Below are positions 10,771 to 23,000 of a DNA stretch of 64,000 nucleotides, one piece after another; position 1 is the first letter of the stretch; each line of letters begins with the position of its first letter. The position numbers and the translations under genes were made by a program. Source of the stretch: Paramyrothecium sp. XJ0827. Taxonomy: Eukaryota; Ascomycota; Sordariomycetes; Hypocreales; Stachybotryaceae. Location: the NCBI GenBank assembly GCA_020881915.1, contig JAJFPB010000001.1:186001-250000 (forward strand), read 5' to 3'. A model generated the notes under the pieces. The model ran no database searches and was not told the DNA's origin. It saw nothing but the letters and a program-made list of their open reading frames with translations.

Positions 10771-13221
10771 ATGCAGCCCTCTACAGTTGACACCAGTGAG
10801 CCGAATGCCTCGTGTGGCCCTTGTTCTTTGAAGATCGGACAGACAACAGCGCTTTTCACATCTTGCCCGCATACATCTAATTCACCAAGTCAACAGCAGA
10901 GGCCACGAGGAGATCACTTGTCTCGAGGCAACAGTGATCTCGTGTCTCTTCTTTCATGTGTCTCTCGCCGAAAGATAACTGCTACTTCCTCCTGGGAGCA
11001 ACCAAAACTAGGCTTACCGACACAGCTATTGAGAACCTCATCTGTCTGGCCGGATTCTTCAGCATCGATAGGTGCTGTTGTTGACACTGGCACCAAGAGA
11101 ATGGGGAGTTCAAAGGCGTGGTTCGCGCGGGGACCAGCACATGATTTATATGAATCGCAGATCCGGCCCCAAGTGGAGCTGATATTATTGAATTGTGGAT
11201 TAGACGAGGGCTCTCCTATCTTCCTTCGGGACTACATGATCGGACTTACTGAAGACAAATCGACTCCGACAGTGATGGTATGCTGTGTGAACAAGAAGAT
11301 CAGGGAAGAAGCAGAGCAATGCATTCGGCGCAGCGGCCTGCTTAAGAAGCACGGATTCAGACTCGGCACCAGTGCTCTTTGTTTGGAGGCAAAAACTTTA
11401 CCTATTCAATGCATGATGCAAGGCATGACGTCGCTGGATGACAATGACTTCCAGGGCAACTGCTCGGATATTTTTGGAGCTGACCCCTACAACCAAAAAC
11501 CAGCGATTGTGGGCCGAATGTTGGTATTCAAAGATTTTTGCGATCGAGTCACTACAGGGGGAGTGATCCTTGATGTTGGTGCCAGTTCATACCAGCTCAC
11601 AGTCGCACATGCTCTGAGTAACCAAAACACCGGCGATCATGCCTCCGACAGCTTAGATTTGGATGAAGTAGAATTAGAAGAAGGCAGAGATTCAGAAAGC
11701 GTGGACCTTGTGGATGATTGCCATCGTATGAGCAGAGGCAGCGTTACTCCAGAGATTTCAGATTCTGAATCCGCTGAAATATCACACTCCGGATCAGTCA
11801 GCTCTTCAATGGATATTGAGCCACTGGAAAAGCTCAGGGTTTACTCATCTCAGAATGAATGGAATAACCCAACTGATACTTACTATATCAGTCATGCAGC
11901 ACCCGGACCACAAAGGGACAGGCAATTTGTTTATGGAACGGACATCCCATCTCCCATCTTTCAGGATCATGTCCTGGACTACTTGCTCTTTCCCATCAAC
12001 CTTGGCACAACTAATGGTAAGCCATACCAGGCTCCAAACCGAGTTTGGCCAGATGGAAGACCCTTTGAGATTTTAGAGATATCCGAAGTCGGCACATCCG
12101 AAACAAGAATTTATGCCTTCACTTCAACCAGCGGAACCCTTTCGGGGTTATTACACCCCGGGGCAACTTCATGTCTTTTACCTAGAGCACGGTCCTTTCA
12201 AGCTTTATATGTTGTTGACCTGGACGGAAGTATCGCAGAGGGTGATTGCGGAGGCGCTGTAGTTGACGCCTCAACGGGCCGACTTTACGATCACATTGTG
12301 CTTGGAGTGCCGGGCACATCGCTGGCTTACATAGTCTCCGCTGTGGAGGTTTTCAGTCACATTGAGAGATCCACAGGGTCTGTCGTGACGCTGAGTCGAG
12401 GAGATATGACGACGGGGAATGCAAGACATCCTTTGATGATAGGCAATCCCGTTAAATTCTACGCGGAAATGGCAAGGCTGTCAAGTGGCAATTCAGACTC
12501 GATCCCTTCCACAGTCGCTCAGGAATCGTGGAGTGGTTTATCGTCAATTTCCACGTGCTCAACTCTCTCAGCACGTCCGGAGCTCTCAAGATCATCTGTC
12601 TCCCCCACAGTAGCAGGATCATTATCGCAGAAATCATCTGTTACGTCTGCCGACTCTTGCGAGTATGAGAGTGGCGGGAAAATTCAACGAATCAAAAAGC
12701 AGCCTTACCAACGACCACAGCACCCGAAAGTTCTTTGCACCCAGTGTAATGATCATCCAGAAGGGTTTCGCGGAGATCACGAACTGCAACGTCATATCAG
12801 CAGAAAACACAACTCCGCAGCCAAGAAGTTCATATGCCAAGATCCAAAGCTAATTGGTGTTGAATCAAAACTGATTCCATTGCATCCCTTGGAGAAGTGC
12901 AAAGCCTGCACCTCTGGGAAGCAATATGGAGCTTACTATAATGCGGCTGCGCATCTTCGGCGGGCACACTTCAACCCTCGGGCACCTCGCCGGAAGAGCT
13001 CACAGCTCGAGGGCGATGGTGACCCCCGAACGACGAAAAGAGCTGGTGTAGGTAGTGGAAGTTGGCCCGCAATGTCGGAATTGAAAGATTGGTTTCGCGA
13101 AATCTACATACATAACGGTGAGGGAATCGAAGCGGAGGAACCTAATAGTGTGGTTCAAGATGAGGGCTATGAAGCCATTGCCGAGGATGAGAATGCATCT
13201 GGCGACCTTGAATACTCGTAA
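10771..13221 (+). CDS. Chymotrypsin-like-fold protein with C-terminal C2H2-type zinc fingers
   Basis: A single exon of 816 residues. The start at 10771 is the first ATG in frame. Two segments look like a trypsin-type barrel. LTVAHAL (His280) sits where TAAHC carries the catalytic histidine. EGDCGGAVVDASTGRLY (Cys493) sits where GDSGGP carries the nucleophile, followed by HIVLGVPGTSLAYIVSAVEVF, a pattern I recall from fungal proteins that carry GDSGSWV. Here the nucleophile position is cysteine. Between these lies an acidic, serine-rich low-complexity insert (about residues 285-350). The C-terminus has a CxxC...HxxxxH finger (C656, C659, H675, H680) and a second CKAC...HLRRAH unit, a layout usual in fungal C2H2-type proteins. 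The role is unknown; protease activity is inference only. Confidence 0.75.
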   Translation: MQPSTVDTSEPNASCGPCSLKIGQTTALFTSCPHTSNSPSQQQRPRGDHLSRGNSDLVSLLSCVSRRKITATSSWEQPKLGLPTQLLRTSSVWPDSSASIGAVVDTGTKRMGSSKAWFARGPAHDLYESQIRPQVELILLNCGLDEGSPIFLRDYMIGLTEDKSTPTVMVCCVNKKIREEAEQCIRRSGLLKKHGFRLGTSALCLEAKTLPIQCMMQGMTSLDDNDFQGNCSDIFGADPYNQKPAIVGRMLVFKDFCDRVTTGGVILDVGASSYQLTVAHALSNQNTGDHASDSLDLDEVELEEGRDSESVDLVDDCHRMSRGSVTPEISDSESAEISHSGSVSSSMDIEPLEKLRVYSSQNEWNNPTDTYYISHAAPGPQRDRQFVYGTDIPSPIFQDHVLDYLLFPINLGTTNGKPYQAPNRVWPDGRPFEILEISEVGTSETRIYAFTSTSGTLSGLLHPGATSCLLPRARSFQALYVVDLDGSIAEGDCGGAVVDASTGRLYDHIVLGVPGTSLAYIVSAVEVFSHIERSTGSVVTLSRGDMTTGNARHPLMIGNPVKFYAEMARLSSGNSDSIPSTVAQESWSGLSSISTCSTLSARPELSRSSVSPTVAGSLSQKSSVTSADSCEYESGGKIQRIKKQPYQRPQHPKVLCTQCNDHPEGFRGDHELQRHISRKHNSAAKKFICQDPKLIGVESKLIPLHPLEKCKACTSGKQYGAYYNAAAHLRRAHFNPRAPRRKSSQLEGDGDPRTTKRAGVGSGSWPAMSELKDWFREIYIHNGEGIEAEEPNSVVQDEGYEAIAEDENASGDLEYS

Positions 13222-13479
13222 GTTGTTTCTGACTAGACCATGTTTCGGACATGTTAGCTCACATGCATCGCGCAGATCGAGCTCTAGGAACTAGAACAAC
13301 TTCTTGAATCCTTTCCAGTACATGTTACCATTTATTTCCAATGATTTAAACTAGGTTATCTTACTAAGTTGCAAACTACTTAATGTTGTTTCAAGACTGT
13401 CGTCGAGTTTTAAGATCTTTTTTTCAATCTTCAAGTTTGACAAGTTGTGGTGTGTCATTTTCCGATGAACAACGATAGC

Positions 13480-14884
13480 TTAAATATCAGGGACTTGGGT
13501 TGGTAACGGGTGCTTCCACGGCACACTACCCGAAAACAACTCCTTAGCCGCAACATAGTCGAAGATAGGCGAAGCGGCAAACATCCTGCTTGTCTTGCTC
13601 CCAGGGCCGCCTAGCGCGCGCTGCACAAAGCCAAACATAGCCCAGCGGTCGACGAACCACTGCATCGTCGTTGTCCACATGGTGAGGCTCGTCAGTTCGC
13701 CGGCCTCAGCGCATGCCGCGCGCACAGTTTCGTGGCGCTGGTCTTGGTACATCTGCAATGCTTCGGCAACCTGCTCCATCGAGTGTTCGCCGGAGGTACG
13801 GGCTATATTTATCTTATTAAGGGCGTTGGCGAGGCAGACGACATCGCTTATGCCGTGGTTGCAGCCACCGCCTGTGCTGGGCGTGAGTTTGTGCGCCGCG
13901 TCGCCGACGAGCACGATGCGGCCGCCCCAGCTCCATTGTTTCATCACGCCCTCCTCTAGGTTTATCATGCCGGCGTTGAGGCGTTGCTCGTACGCCTGGA
14001 GCACTGTATATGCACCTCCCTTTACTATAGGCAGAAAGCCCCATTTCTCAACGAACGCATCCTGGTCGGCCTGGGTGTGGCGCAGGTTCTCCGTCGTCGG
14101 CGTCTTTAAGCGTTCATATATAGCTACTACCCCCATCTTCCTGCCTACAAATATCTGGGTTGAGGCCCCGGGACCGTGGGTTTCGGCAACACGGCTAGCT
14201 GTCAACCCGGGATACGCGTCGGTCGGGAAGCGAATCCACAGGCAGCGGTATGTGGTAAGGAAGGGCTTCTGACCCGCCTGCTCGGAGCCCAAGTCCATTG
14301 ATAAAGCATACATGGATTCGCGAACAGTGCTGTGGGCGCCGTCGGCGCCAATTGTAAGGTCGCCCGAGTAGAAAGTGCCGTCTTCGCAGAGCACTTTGAC
14401 TCCCTCGGGTGTCGACTGGATCGTGGAAAGCTTCTTGTTGGCTAAGACCTTGGCTCTAGCCTCAAGAGGCAAGCTATTGTACAAAATGGAAGTCAGGTCG
14501 TGTCGACTGATGCTATGGGGATATATGCCGAAACTTCATTGTGGTCAGCCTGCAGGTAAAGACGTTGAGATAGGCACGAGATACCTACTGATCGTTAATG
14601 TAGTGACAAAAGTACAAGCTTCCTATGTCGTGTCCGCTGTGGTCGAAACGGTGGACATCGAGCACCTTCTCCCCGTGTTCCTTCAACTCACCAAGGAGAT
14701 TGAGCTGGGAGAGTGGACGCAGGCCCTGCGGGGTCAATACGACGTTGTAGCCAGCGTCCATGACGACGTTGTCACGTCGTTCGAGCAGAACGAAGTCGAT
14801 GCCGGCGTGAGTAAGGGCATGCGCGGCAGTGAGACCAACGGGGCCCCCGCCCACGATGATGACCTTAAAGGCGCTGGTCATCAT
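13480..14884 (-). CDS. FAD-dependent monooxygenase
   Basis: There are two exons, 14884-14589 and 14533-13480, with a 55-bp intron (14534-14588). The product of about 450 residues is a group A flavoprotein hydroxylase/epoxidase using NAD(P)H and O2. The Rossmann motif is IIVGGGPVGLTAAHAL at residues 8-23. The second FAD motif reads TIGADGAHSTVRE (the usual DG region). The third reads LVGDAAHKLTPSTGGGCNHGISD, the usual GDAAH-P motif. There are two adjacent ATGs at 14884 and 14881. The protein resembles the PaxM-type cytosolic or membrane-associated monooxygenases of fungal metabolite clusters. Its promoter side faces the alpha/beta hydrolase, which is transcribed in the same direction upstream. 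It is a likely tailoring enzyme of the PKS product. Confidence 0.9.
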
Positions 14885-15639
14885 GGATGTTTTTGTTTTG
14901 CGGCTGCCGCTGCGTTACGGAAAATTCAGGCGGCCGAAACAAGAAGCCTGGCTGTGTGATGAGGCGAAGAGACGGCCATTGATACGGTTGGTAGGGAATT
15001 GGAGGTTAGATAACCATCTGATGTCGGACTTCTCGTTTTATCCCTGTACGTTTGATAAAGGCTTATTGCAATACAGGAGTGGCGACTATGCGCCCATCAT
15101 CGTCTAAGGGGTGGATGAGCTGGTCTTACTTGATATGCAGCAACACTCGCCTGCATCAACTGAACCAACTAGTGTGAAGGTGGGCGAGACCCAACCTCGC
15201 TTAAGCAAGAGTTTGTTAGATCAAACGGCTGTGCTTTAATTGGCGCGTCAAAAGATCAGTAAGCTCTTCTGACAAGGACAGCCAACGAGAGGAGCTACCA
15301 CAAAGGGTCTGACATGCATCATACCGATGTTGGCGTGAACCCATGTCGATGTGCGCCAAGTTGTTCTGGGCAATCTGCAGTGCCAATCAAATTGGATGAG
15401 ACACAACCACCATTAGATTGCACCTAGATGACATCCATTCTGTGGAAAATAGTGCATCTGAACCTCAGGTGGCAGTAGCGCGCCACGTCATTCAGGTCAA
15501 ACGGTAAATACAACCAAGTTAATTTGACTCTCGTCAATCGGCCATTGTGACATATACATCGAACATTGCCACATTACCAAGACACGTGCTTCGCCTCCAC
15601 ATCGTGAGAAAGCTTTGTCCCATCTATCGGACTGGGCCC
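14885..15639. other. FMO promoter and 3' region of the hydrolase
   Basis: No gene is seen. The left part should contain the FMO promoter and the right part the hydrolase terminator. Confidence 0.5.
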
Positions 15640-16605
15640 TCATTCGCCCATATACTTGAGGAGAAAGTCAAGTTGCAGCTTCATAATAGCCGGGAACCGC
15701 TCGTCGTTGGTCAGGATGTCAAGGTGACCACGATCTGGCTCAACGTGCAGCTGCTTGGGCTCTCCAAGGGCCTCGTAAATATCCTTGCTTCCCTCTTTGA
15801 CAAAGTCCATCTCCTCTTCGCCCGCATTGATGAGAAGCACCGGGGTGGGCGAGACAAAGGGCATCAGTTCAGCAACATTCCACGATGACATGTGCAACAG
15901 AGTTTGCAGAGTAATGACATTACGGAACCCAGGTACCGTGGCCAGTCTGGATCGGACAAGCTCATAAGGCTTTCCGGCCAGGCGGCCCCTGAGCGCGCCG
16001 ATGTTGAAGAGAGACGCCTCCGTCTCGCCGACAAACGGCAGCTCGAACGGCGGGTTGCCCCGGAGCCGCAGCTCGCGATCGCGTATGACTCGCCCCATGA
16101 TGCGGTTGCGCTCCTCCTTCTTCTTGTTCGCGTCCCAGGAATTACCCAATGGGCAGACTGCCACGACCAGCTTCATGCGACGGTCGACAGCGGCGGCGGC
16201 GAGCGACTCTGCCGCCCCGAGTGAGTAGCCCCAGAGCGCGATACGCTTTGGATCAACGAATGGCAGAGTCTTGAAGAAGGTGATGGCATCGTGCACGTCT
16301 TCCGTCTGTTTGGTTGGGTTGATTTCACTGCGCGGCTCGCCATCACTTTCCCCGACGCATCGCGGGTCATATACCATGGCCGTGAACCCTTCCCGCTGAA
16401 AGTATTCCGCAATATCACTATAGAACCCGCTCTTGGGGAAATTCATCTAAGAAGCGTTAGCAGTGAACCACCTGAGCGATCTCATACTCACCCCTGGGGT
16501 CATGAGCACGCCGGGGCTTCGTTCTTCTTTTGCCGGAAACAACCACCCCCGAAGCGTGAATCCGTCAAGAGTCTTGAACTCAACATCTTGCCTGGGCGCC
16601 GTCAT
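15640..16605 (-). CDS. Alpha/beta hydrolase, polyketide-transferase (Af380-like) type
   Basis: There are two exons, 16605-16492 and 16446-15640, with a 45-bp intron (16447-16491). The product is about 306 residues. The N-terminus (DVEFKTLDGFTLRGWLFPA) and VYDPRCVGESDGEPR are typical of the serine-hydrolase group that includes fumagillin Af380, which transfers a chain from an HR-PKS to an alcohol. The nucleophile elbow is GYSLGAAES. The acidic region is LLINAGEEEMD and the histidine is DRGHLDIL. HR-PKSs of this kind have no thioesterase, so this enzyme may release or transfer the product. It diverges from the PKS start with about 0.48 kb between them, a common arrangement for co-regulated cluster genes. 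Confidence 0.88.
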
Positions 16606-17089
16606 TCTCAATATAGTACCCTAAAGACTCGAAAGGGCCGTGACAAAGGCTGGCTGGTTTATGGACATGAAGAATGATCTTACACGAATGTGTGGGTGAC
16701 AAAAATTGTCCATCTATGTATGAACGTGATAACCATTCCGCATTCCATGAGCACTTATCGTTTTATGGGTCTTATGCGGGTTGCCTAGCTTTGAATCCTT
16801 GTGCTTACATGCACTGCACAGAGCATGCATTGCATGTTTCGTGTAACGCTGAGAGCTCGTCATTCGCCTTGCCATGTGTGGCGAGAGACGCAAGGCTAAC
16901 ACTGAATTCGGACGATAGATGGCACGACGACCAACAACATAAGAGTATATGCATTCAGACTTTTTGGACGACGACCGTTCGCCCGGTCTGTCTCGTCGCA
17001 AGCAAGCACCAAAGACAATCTCCTATCCTACTTGAAGATCAGATCGCGCTTGTTCACTTCTCTCTGCTCCGGTATTTAACTTGTTGAAA
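16606..17089. promoter_or_regulatory. Bidirectional promoter, hydrolase / HR-PKS
   Basis: This 484-bp spacer separates two divergent start codons. The 9-mer ACGACGACC occurs twice, at 16924-16932 and 16968-16976, within 200 bp of the PKS start. CGG triplets, the usual half-sites of Zn2Cys6 factors, are present nearby (for example at 16908). Binding is inference. Confidence 0.55.
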
Positions 17090-20000
17090 ATGGCCAAAGA
17101 ACCTTCGGTCATGACCGATGGTACCGCAAATGGAACACCCAAAGATCATGTCCCTCGCAAGCAGTCGCCTGTAGCCATCCTGGGTTATGGCTGTCGCCTC
17201 CCAGGGCAATGCAACTCCCCCCGTGCTCTCTGGGACTTCCTCGTCCGAGGATCCATCGCGAAGCATGAACCACCACCCAGCGATCCCTGCCGCTTCAACC
17301 TGGCGACCCATTACGATGGTTCCACAAAACCGGGCACCATGGCGTCTCCCGGAGGCATGTTCCTCGAAGAGGTGGACCTAGCTGCCTTCGACGCCTCTTT
17401 CTTCAATCTGAGTCGCACTGACGCCACGAGCATGGACCCTCAGCAGCGCCTTCTGCTTGAGGTTGCGTATGAGTGCCTGGAGAACTGTGGTATTACGCTT
17501 GAGCAGATTCGCGGCTCAAATGCCGGATGCATTGTTGCAGTCAACTCGGGAGGTAATCACAATATCCTTCGTTTCTCGCAAAGGACCATGGCTGATTGAA
17601 TTTGCCCATAGAATATGAAGGCACATTATACCGCGACCCAGAAGACCTCGCGCCTGGTAGAACTACTGGCTTCAACCGCTCAATCTTGAGCAACCGAATC
17701 AGTCACTTTCTAGACATCCATGGTCCAAGCATCACAGTAGACACGGCCTGCTCAGGAACCATGACTGCCATTGACCTTGCCTGCCAGTATCTCCAGCTTG
17801 GAGGAGCCGATACCATGATTGTGGCTGGGGCCAATTTGTATATAGATCCCGTTACTCTGCAGGACTCGGGTCCTATGAAGGAGGCTTTCTCGCGTTCTGG
17901 CCGATGCCAGGCCTTTGACGCCAAAGCCGATGGCTACATCCGCGCCGAGGCCATCAACACAGTTCTCCTGAAACGCTTAGATGACGCTGTCCGGGATGGC
18001 GACCCGATTCGTGTCGTCATCTGCGGGACAGCAGCCACCAGTGATGGCCATACCCCTGGACTTACAAGTCCCAACCCCGCTGCCCAAGCCGCGGCGATCC
18101 GCACTGCTTACCGTAACGCTGGCATCACTTGCTTTGATGATACTGGGTATCTCGAGTGCCACGGCACTGGCACATACTCGGGGGACCCGCTGGAGGTTGA
18201 AGGACTGGCTTCCGTATTTGCGTCAACCCGGCCCTTGGACAAGCCTCTCGTCATTGGCTCGATCAAAAGTAACATCGGTCATTCTGAAGCCGCGGCAGGG
18301 TTGTCTGGTATCATCAAGGCTGCCATGGTAGTTGAAAAGGGAGTAATCCCCGGGAATCCTACATTCATCACTCCCAATCCGGGAATAGACTTCGAACGCT
18401 CTAGGGTCCGAGTCGCCAAAGACACGGCCCCGTGGCCAGATTATGCGCCGCTTCGTCGAGCTAGTGTTAACTCGTTTGGATTTGGAGGTGCCAACGGACA
18501 CTGCGTACTTGAATCATACGACTCTCGCCTTATCGGCCACGGAAACCCTGCCAAGTTTGTTTCTTCATTTGGGGACGGAGGCATGGCCTCTTGGATGGAC
18601 CATGAAGATGATGGTGGTGGTGTTGATGGGTCTAAGCATCTACAGCTCCTTCTCTTCTCCGCGAATGATCGAAGCGCACTGGCAGAGAACGTCAAAGCCA
18701 TTTCAAACCACCTCATCCACCCAGCTGTCGCCGTCTCGCTTGCTGACGTGGCCTACACCCTATCCGAGAGACGAACCCACCACTTCCACCGGGCGTTTCT
18801 CGTGACAGACTCGGCGGATTTTGTGGCCGGGACAGAAACTGTGGCCAAGAAGCGTGCCCAGCCACCTAGAGTGGGCTTCGTTTTCACTGGTCAAGGAGCA
18901 CAATGGAGTGCCATGGGCAAAGAACTCATCAACCGGTTCCCGCTCGCTCGAGCCGTCGTGACAAAACTGGATGCCGCCCTCCAGAGCCTCCCTGAACCAC
19001 CTTCATGGTCGCTCATGGATGATCTCACCCAGAAAAGGGATGCGTCTTACTTACGACGGCCTGAGATATCGCAGCCGCTAGTTACTGCCCTTCAGCTCGC
19101 CCTGCTCAGGATACTCAACGACTGGGATATCCGTCCCGAAGGCGGCGTGATAGGGCATTCCTCAGGGGAGATAGCCGCTGCAGTGGCTGCAGGTCTCATC
19201 ACAGAGGACACAGCCATCAAGGTAGCTTACTTCCGAGGCCAAGCGGCGGTCCAGAGGCCTCCTCACCAAGCCTTGGGAATGCTGGCTGTCGGTCTATCTT
19301 CAGAGCACGTGCAAGGCTATCTCACCGAGCCGACGGTACATATTGCATGTTTCAACAGTCCGACTAGTCTGACCATCTCTGGGCCGGTTGCGGATCTAGA
19401 ACAAGTCCGTGACCGCGTGCAAAAGGATGGGCACTTTGCGCGTATGCTGCAAGTAGACCTTGCGTACCACTCTGAGCATATGGCAGATATTGCGGCTCTT
19501 TACGAGTCGCTGCTCATTGAAACCTACGCCAACACCGACAAGGGACGCAGGCACAAAGGCAATGTACCCATGATTTCGTCTGTCACCGGGAGCGAAATGG
19601 AACCAGGCGTAATGCCTGGCCCGGCTTACTGGCGAGGCAACATGACCAACCCTGTTCGTTTCACGCAAGCTGCTAATGAACTTCTAACCAGACAAGAGGG
19701 GCCCGAGTTCTTGATTGAAATTGGCCCGTCCAATGCACTCGCAGGTCCCGTCAGTCAGATCATTGCGGCCCTGGGAAGTAACTTCCAGATCCAGTATACC
19801 TCTGCCGCTAAACGAGGCGCAGACACGCTCTTGTCGTTATTTGACGTTGCAGGCAGGCTTTGGGCCAACGGTGGGCATGTCGACATGGCCAAGGTGAACG
19901 GCTATGAGAACCCGTCTCTAGTTGTCGACCTACCAAATTATCGATGGAATCACGCCAATCGCTACTGGCACCAAGGCTTCGCAAGCGAAGAGTGGCGTCA

Positions 20001-23000
20001 TCGCAAGTTTATCAGTCACGATCTGCTAGGGTCCAAAGTTCCTGGCATAGGCTGGCAGGCCCCATGCTGGTTGAGGGTGATTAGGCTAGAAGATCTCCCT
20101 TGGCTGAAGCATCATGAACATGCCGGCCAGTTCTTATTTCCGGCCTCGGGGTTCTTGGCCATGGCAATGGAGGCTGTATATCAGACGACCGCTGTGAACG
20201 AATGGTCCGCCTATGGCAAAACGCAACCTACAGCTTTCAACTATCACCTGGAGGATGTGCAATTTTTGCGAGGCCTCGAGCTCAGCGAAACAAGCGGCGT
20301 TCGAGTCATTACCACGCTCACCCCAATCCATGCACCTCTAAAGCCGTGGCACCAGTTTAAGATCATGTCCGTAGGCAACGACGGCTCTACATCTGTGAAC
20401 TGCATCGGCTTGGCTCGCATTAGCGAGCGGGACTGTCTACCAAGCCCACCCCGCGGAGCCATGGACCCTCTGAAATACCCTTACAAAGCCGAACAATGCT
20501 ATAAGATGATGCACAGTGCAGGATGGAAATACGGACCACATTTCCAGCGACTCGTCGAGGTTCAATGGACCTGGGGGGAGTCATACACACTAGGCTCCTT
20601 GTCCATGGAGGAGCCTCCGTCCACATATCAACAATCGCGGTATCCAATCCACCCTGTAAGCCTCGATAGTCTCTTGCAGATCGCTGCCTTTTCCGTGTTT
20701 CAGCGGCAACAGAACTTTAGCACCGTCGAGGTCTTGGTTCCAGCCCGCATCGGCAGTCTCGTGATTCCGAGTGGACATTCCCACAGCAGCATTTCTCGAG
20801 TTGTGGTATCAGCAGAGTTGGCTGGTCAAGGAAAAAAAGACACGGCTACCAGCTACCAAGTATCGGGAGCGGCATATGACCCCAAGGATGAGCATTGCGT
20901 ATTGGAGGTGAAGGGTTTGAATTTCAACTCCATCGAAGCTCGCACAGACACGGCGACGAACCATTCTTATGCCCGGTTGAAATGGGATATTGATTTATCT
21001 CTTACGGACGAGTCATGTCTGAATCGATGCTTGCCTACGCCTGCGGTTGGTTCTGTCTCAGTTGCCCAAATTTTGAAACTCGTTCATCACGCCAACCCTG
21101 CAACAACCGTGGTGGAAGTAGACAATGACCCGGAGAGCACATCATGTCTCGGCCTTGAAGCGTCGAGTTCAGGTGGTGTACACTTTTCGAGCTTCCACTT
21201 CGTCTCCAACGGGCCTAAGCAGCTTCTCAACATCCAGGATCGCCATTCTGAGGTTCCAAATGCTACCTTTCAACTCCTGAATGCTGTCGCTCCTAACGCG
21301 GTTATCGCCAAAGATCACTTCGGCTTTGCAATTTTCCGTGTTGGTCCTCAGATGGCACTTGCAGACGCGGGCATGGCCGTGGAGAACATATCTCGGTCGC
21401 TCCATGAGCATGGCCAGCTTTTGCTGCTTAATGATGCCCATCGCCCAAACCCTGCGCTAGAATCCATCACGTCTCTTCTCCGGGAGAGATTCGCCAGTGT
21501 GAAAGATCTTTCCGAGCCTGCTGGAGGACCGTTCATCCTTGCAGAATCCCCCATCTCGGACAAGATAGTGGCCAATGAGAAGACTGCCCCCAAAGCAGAT
21601 CTTGTTTGTGTTCGTTTCACCAATAACGACGCCGTATTGCCGCTGCTCGATTACTTGCGCAAATCCGGACTCAATATTAGGATCCACGACTCTAACATTG
21701 ATGAGGTATTTACAACACCCAGCACCGTGATATGCTTGGATGAGCTCTTTGATGCCGTAACGGCGAAGCTGACGACAACACACTGGGACACAATGCAATC
21801 AATTGTGCGCGCAGAATGCCCTCTCCTATGGGTGACTTCGGGCGCCCAGATGACCGTAACGGAGCCAGATCGAGCTGCGTCTCAGGGCCTTTTCCGCGTC
21901 ATCCGTTCCGAAGAGCCGCACTTGCGCATCGTCACGTTAGACGTGGAGAAGTCGTCAGCGTCGGCATCTTGGAATGCCATTCGTGTTCTTCTCGATGCTC
22001 TTCTCCACTCGGAAAATCCATCCTTCACTTCACAGAATGAATTTGCAGAGAGGGGCGGGGCCATCTACACCCCACGGATTGTGCCGGATGAGGTCATCAA
22101 TGAGGCCAAATTTGATCACATCAATGGTCGAAAAACACAGCCTGTAGACTTCTCGGCCACAGATCGACACATCCAGTGGCGCCCTGAGAGAACAGGAAGG
22201 CATGACTCCCTCCAGTATGCCGAGATTGCGATGGACACGGACGAGTTGACTGGAGAGGACGTCGAGGTCGAGCTGCACGCTGTCGGCGTCAACTTTAACG
22301 ATGTGGTGCTTACGCGAGGACTTGTTGACGAATCTTTTCTTGGAAGCGAAGGAGCCGGTGTGGTGATCCGTGTGTGTCCTGGCGTTACATCTGTCCAACC
22401 TGGGCAGCGTGTTGTTGTTATATGGAAAGGGCTCTATTCGAACCGGGTTCGAGTTCCGGCGCGGTGGGTTCATCCCATTCCAGATGCCCTGAACTTTGAG
22501 CAGGCTGCAAGCCTCCCAATGGCCTACGTTACGGTTCTCCGTGGTTTACGTGACCTCGGCGGGTTGAAAAAGGGTCAAAGCGTACTCATTCATTCAGCCA
22601 CGGGAGGAGTCGGCAATGCTGCTATTCAGTTGTCACAACATATCGGGGCCGAGGTCAGTATAATTTTTCTTGTTTTATTTTTGATGCCCGCTAATGAAAT
22701 GTAGATATTCGCCACCGCCGGTACACCGGAAAAGCGCATGTTCCTGGAGGACCTGGGAATTCCCAGCGATCACATCTTCTCCTCCCGGGATGGTGACTTT
22801 GAGAAGCTCATTCTCAAGAAGACTAATGGCCATGGTGTCGACGTCATCCTGAACTCCCTTTCTGGCGACCTTCTTGAGGCATCTTGGAACATCGTCGCCT
22901 ATGGCGGTACCTTTATCCAGCTTGGTAAGAGAGATATGTATCACGACAGCCGGCTGTCCATGGAGCCATTCAACCGTGCGGCTTCGTTCCGAACAGTCGA

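Noticed and set aside
10771..13221. C2H2-type protein as the PKS cluster regulator
   Set aside because: Most of the protein is a protease-like and low-complexity region, and the Zn2Cys6 protein inside the cluster is a much better candidate.
13595..14272. 225-codon plus-strand open frame
   Set aside because: It is the complementary-strand shadow of the FMO exon, which has clear FAD motifs.
17081..17089. TTG at 17081 as the PKS start
   Set aside because: The ATG at 17090 is in better context, and non-ATG starts are rare in fungal nuclear genes.
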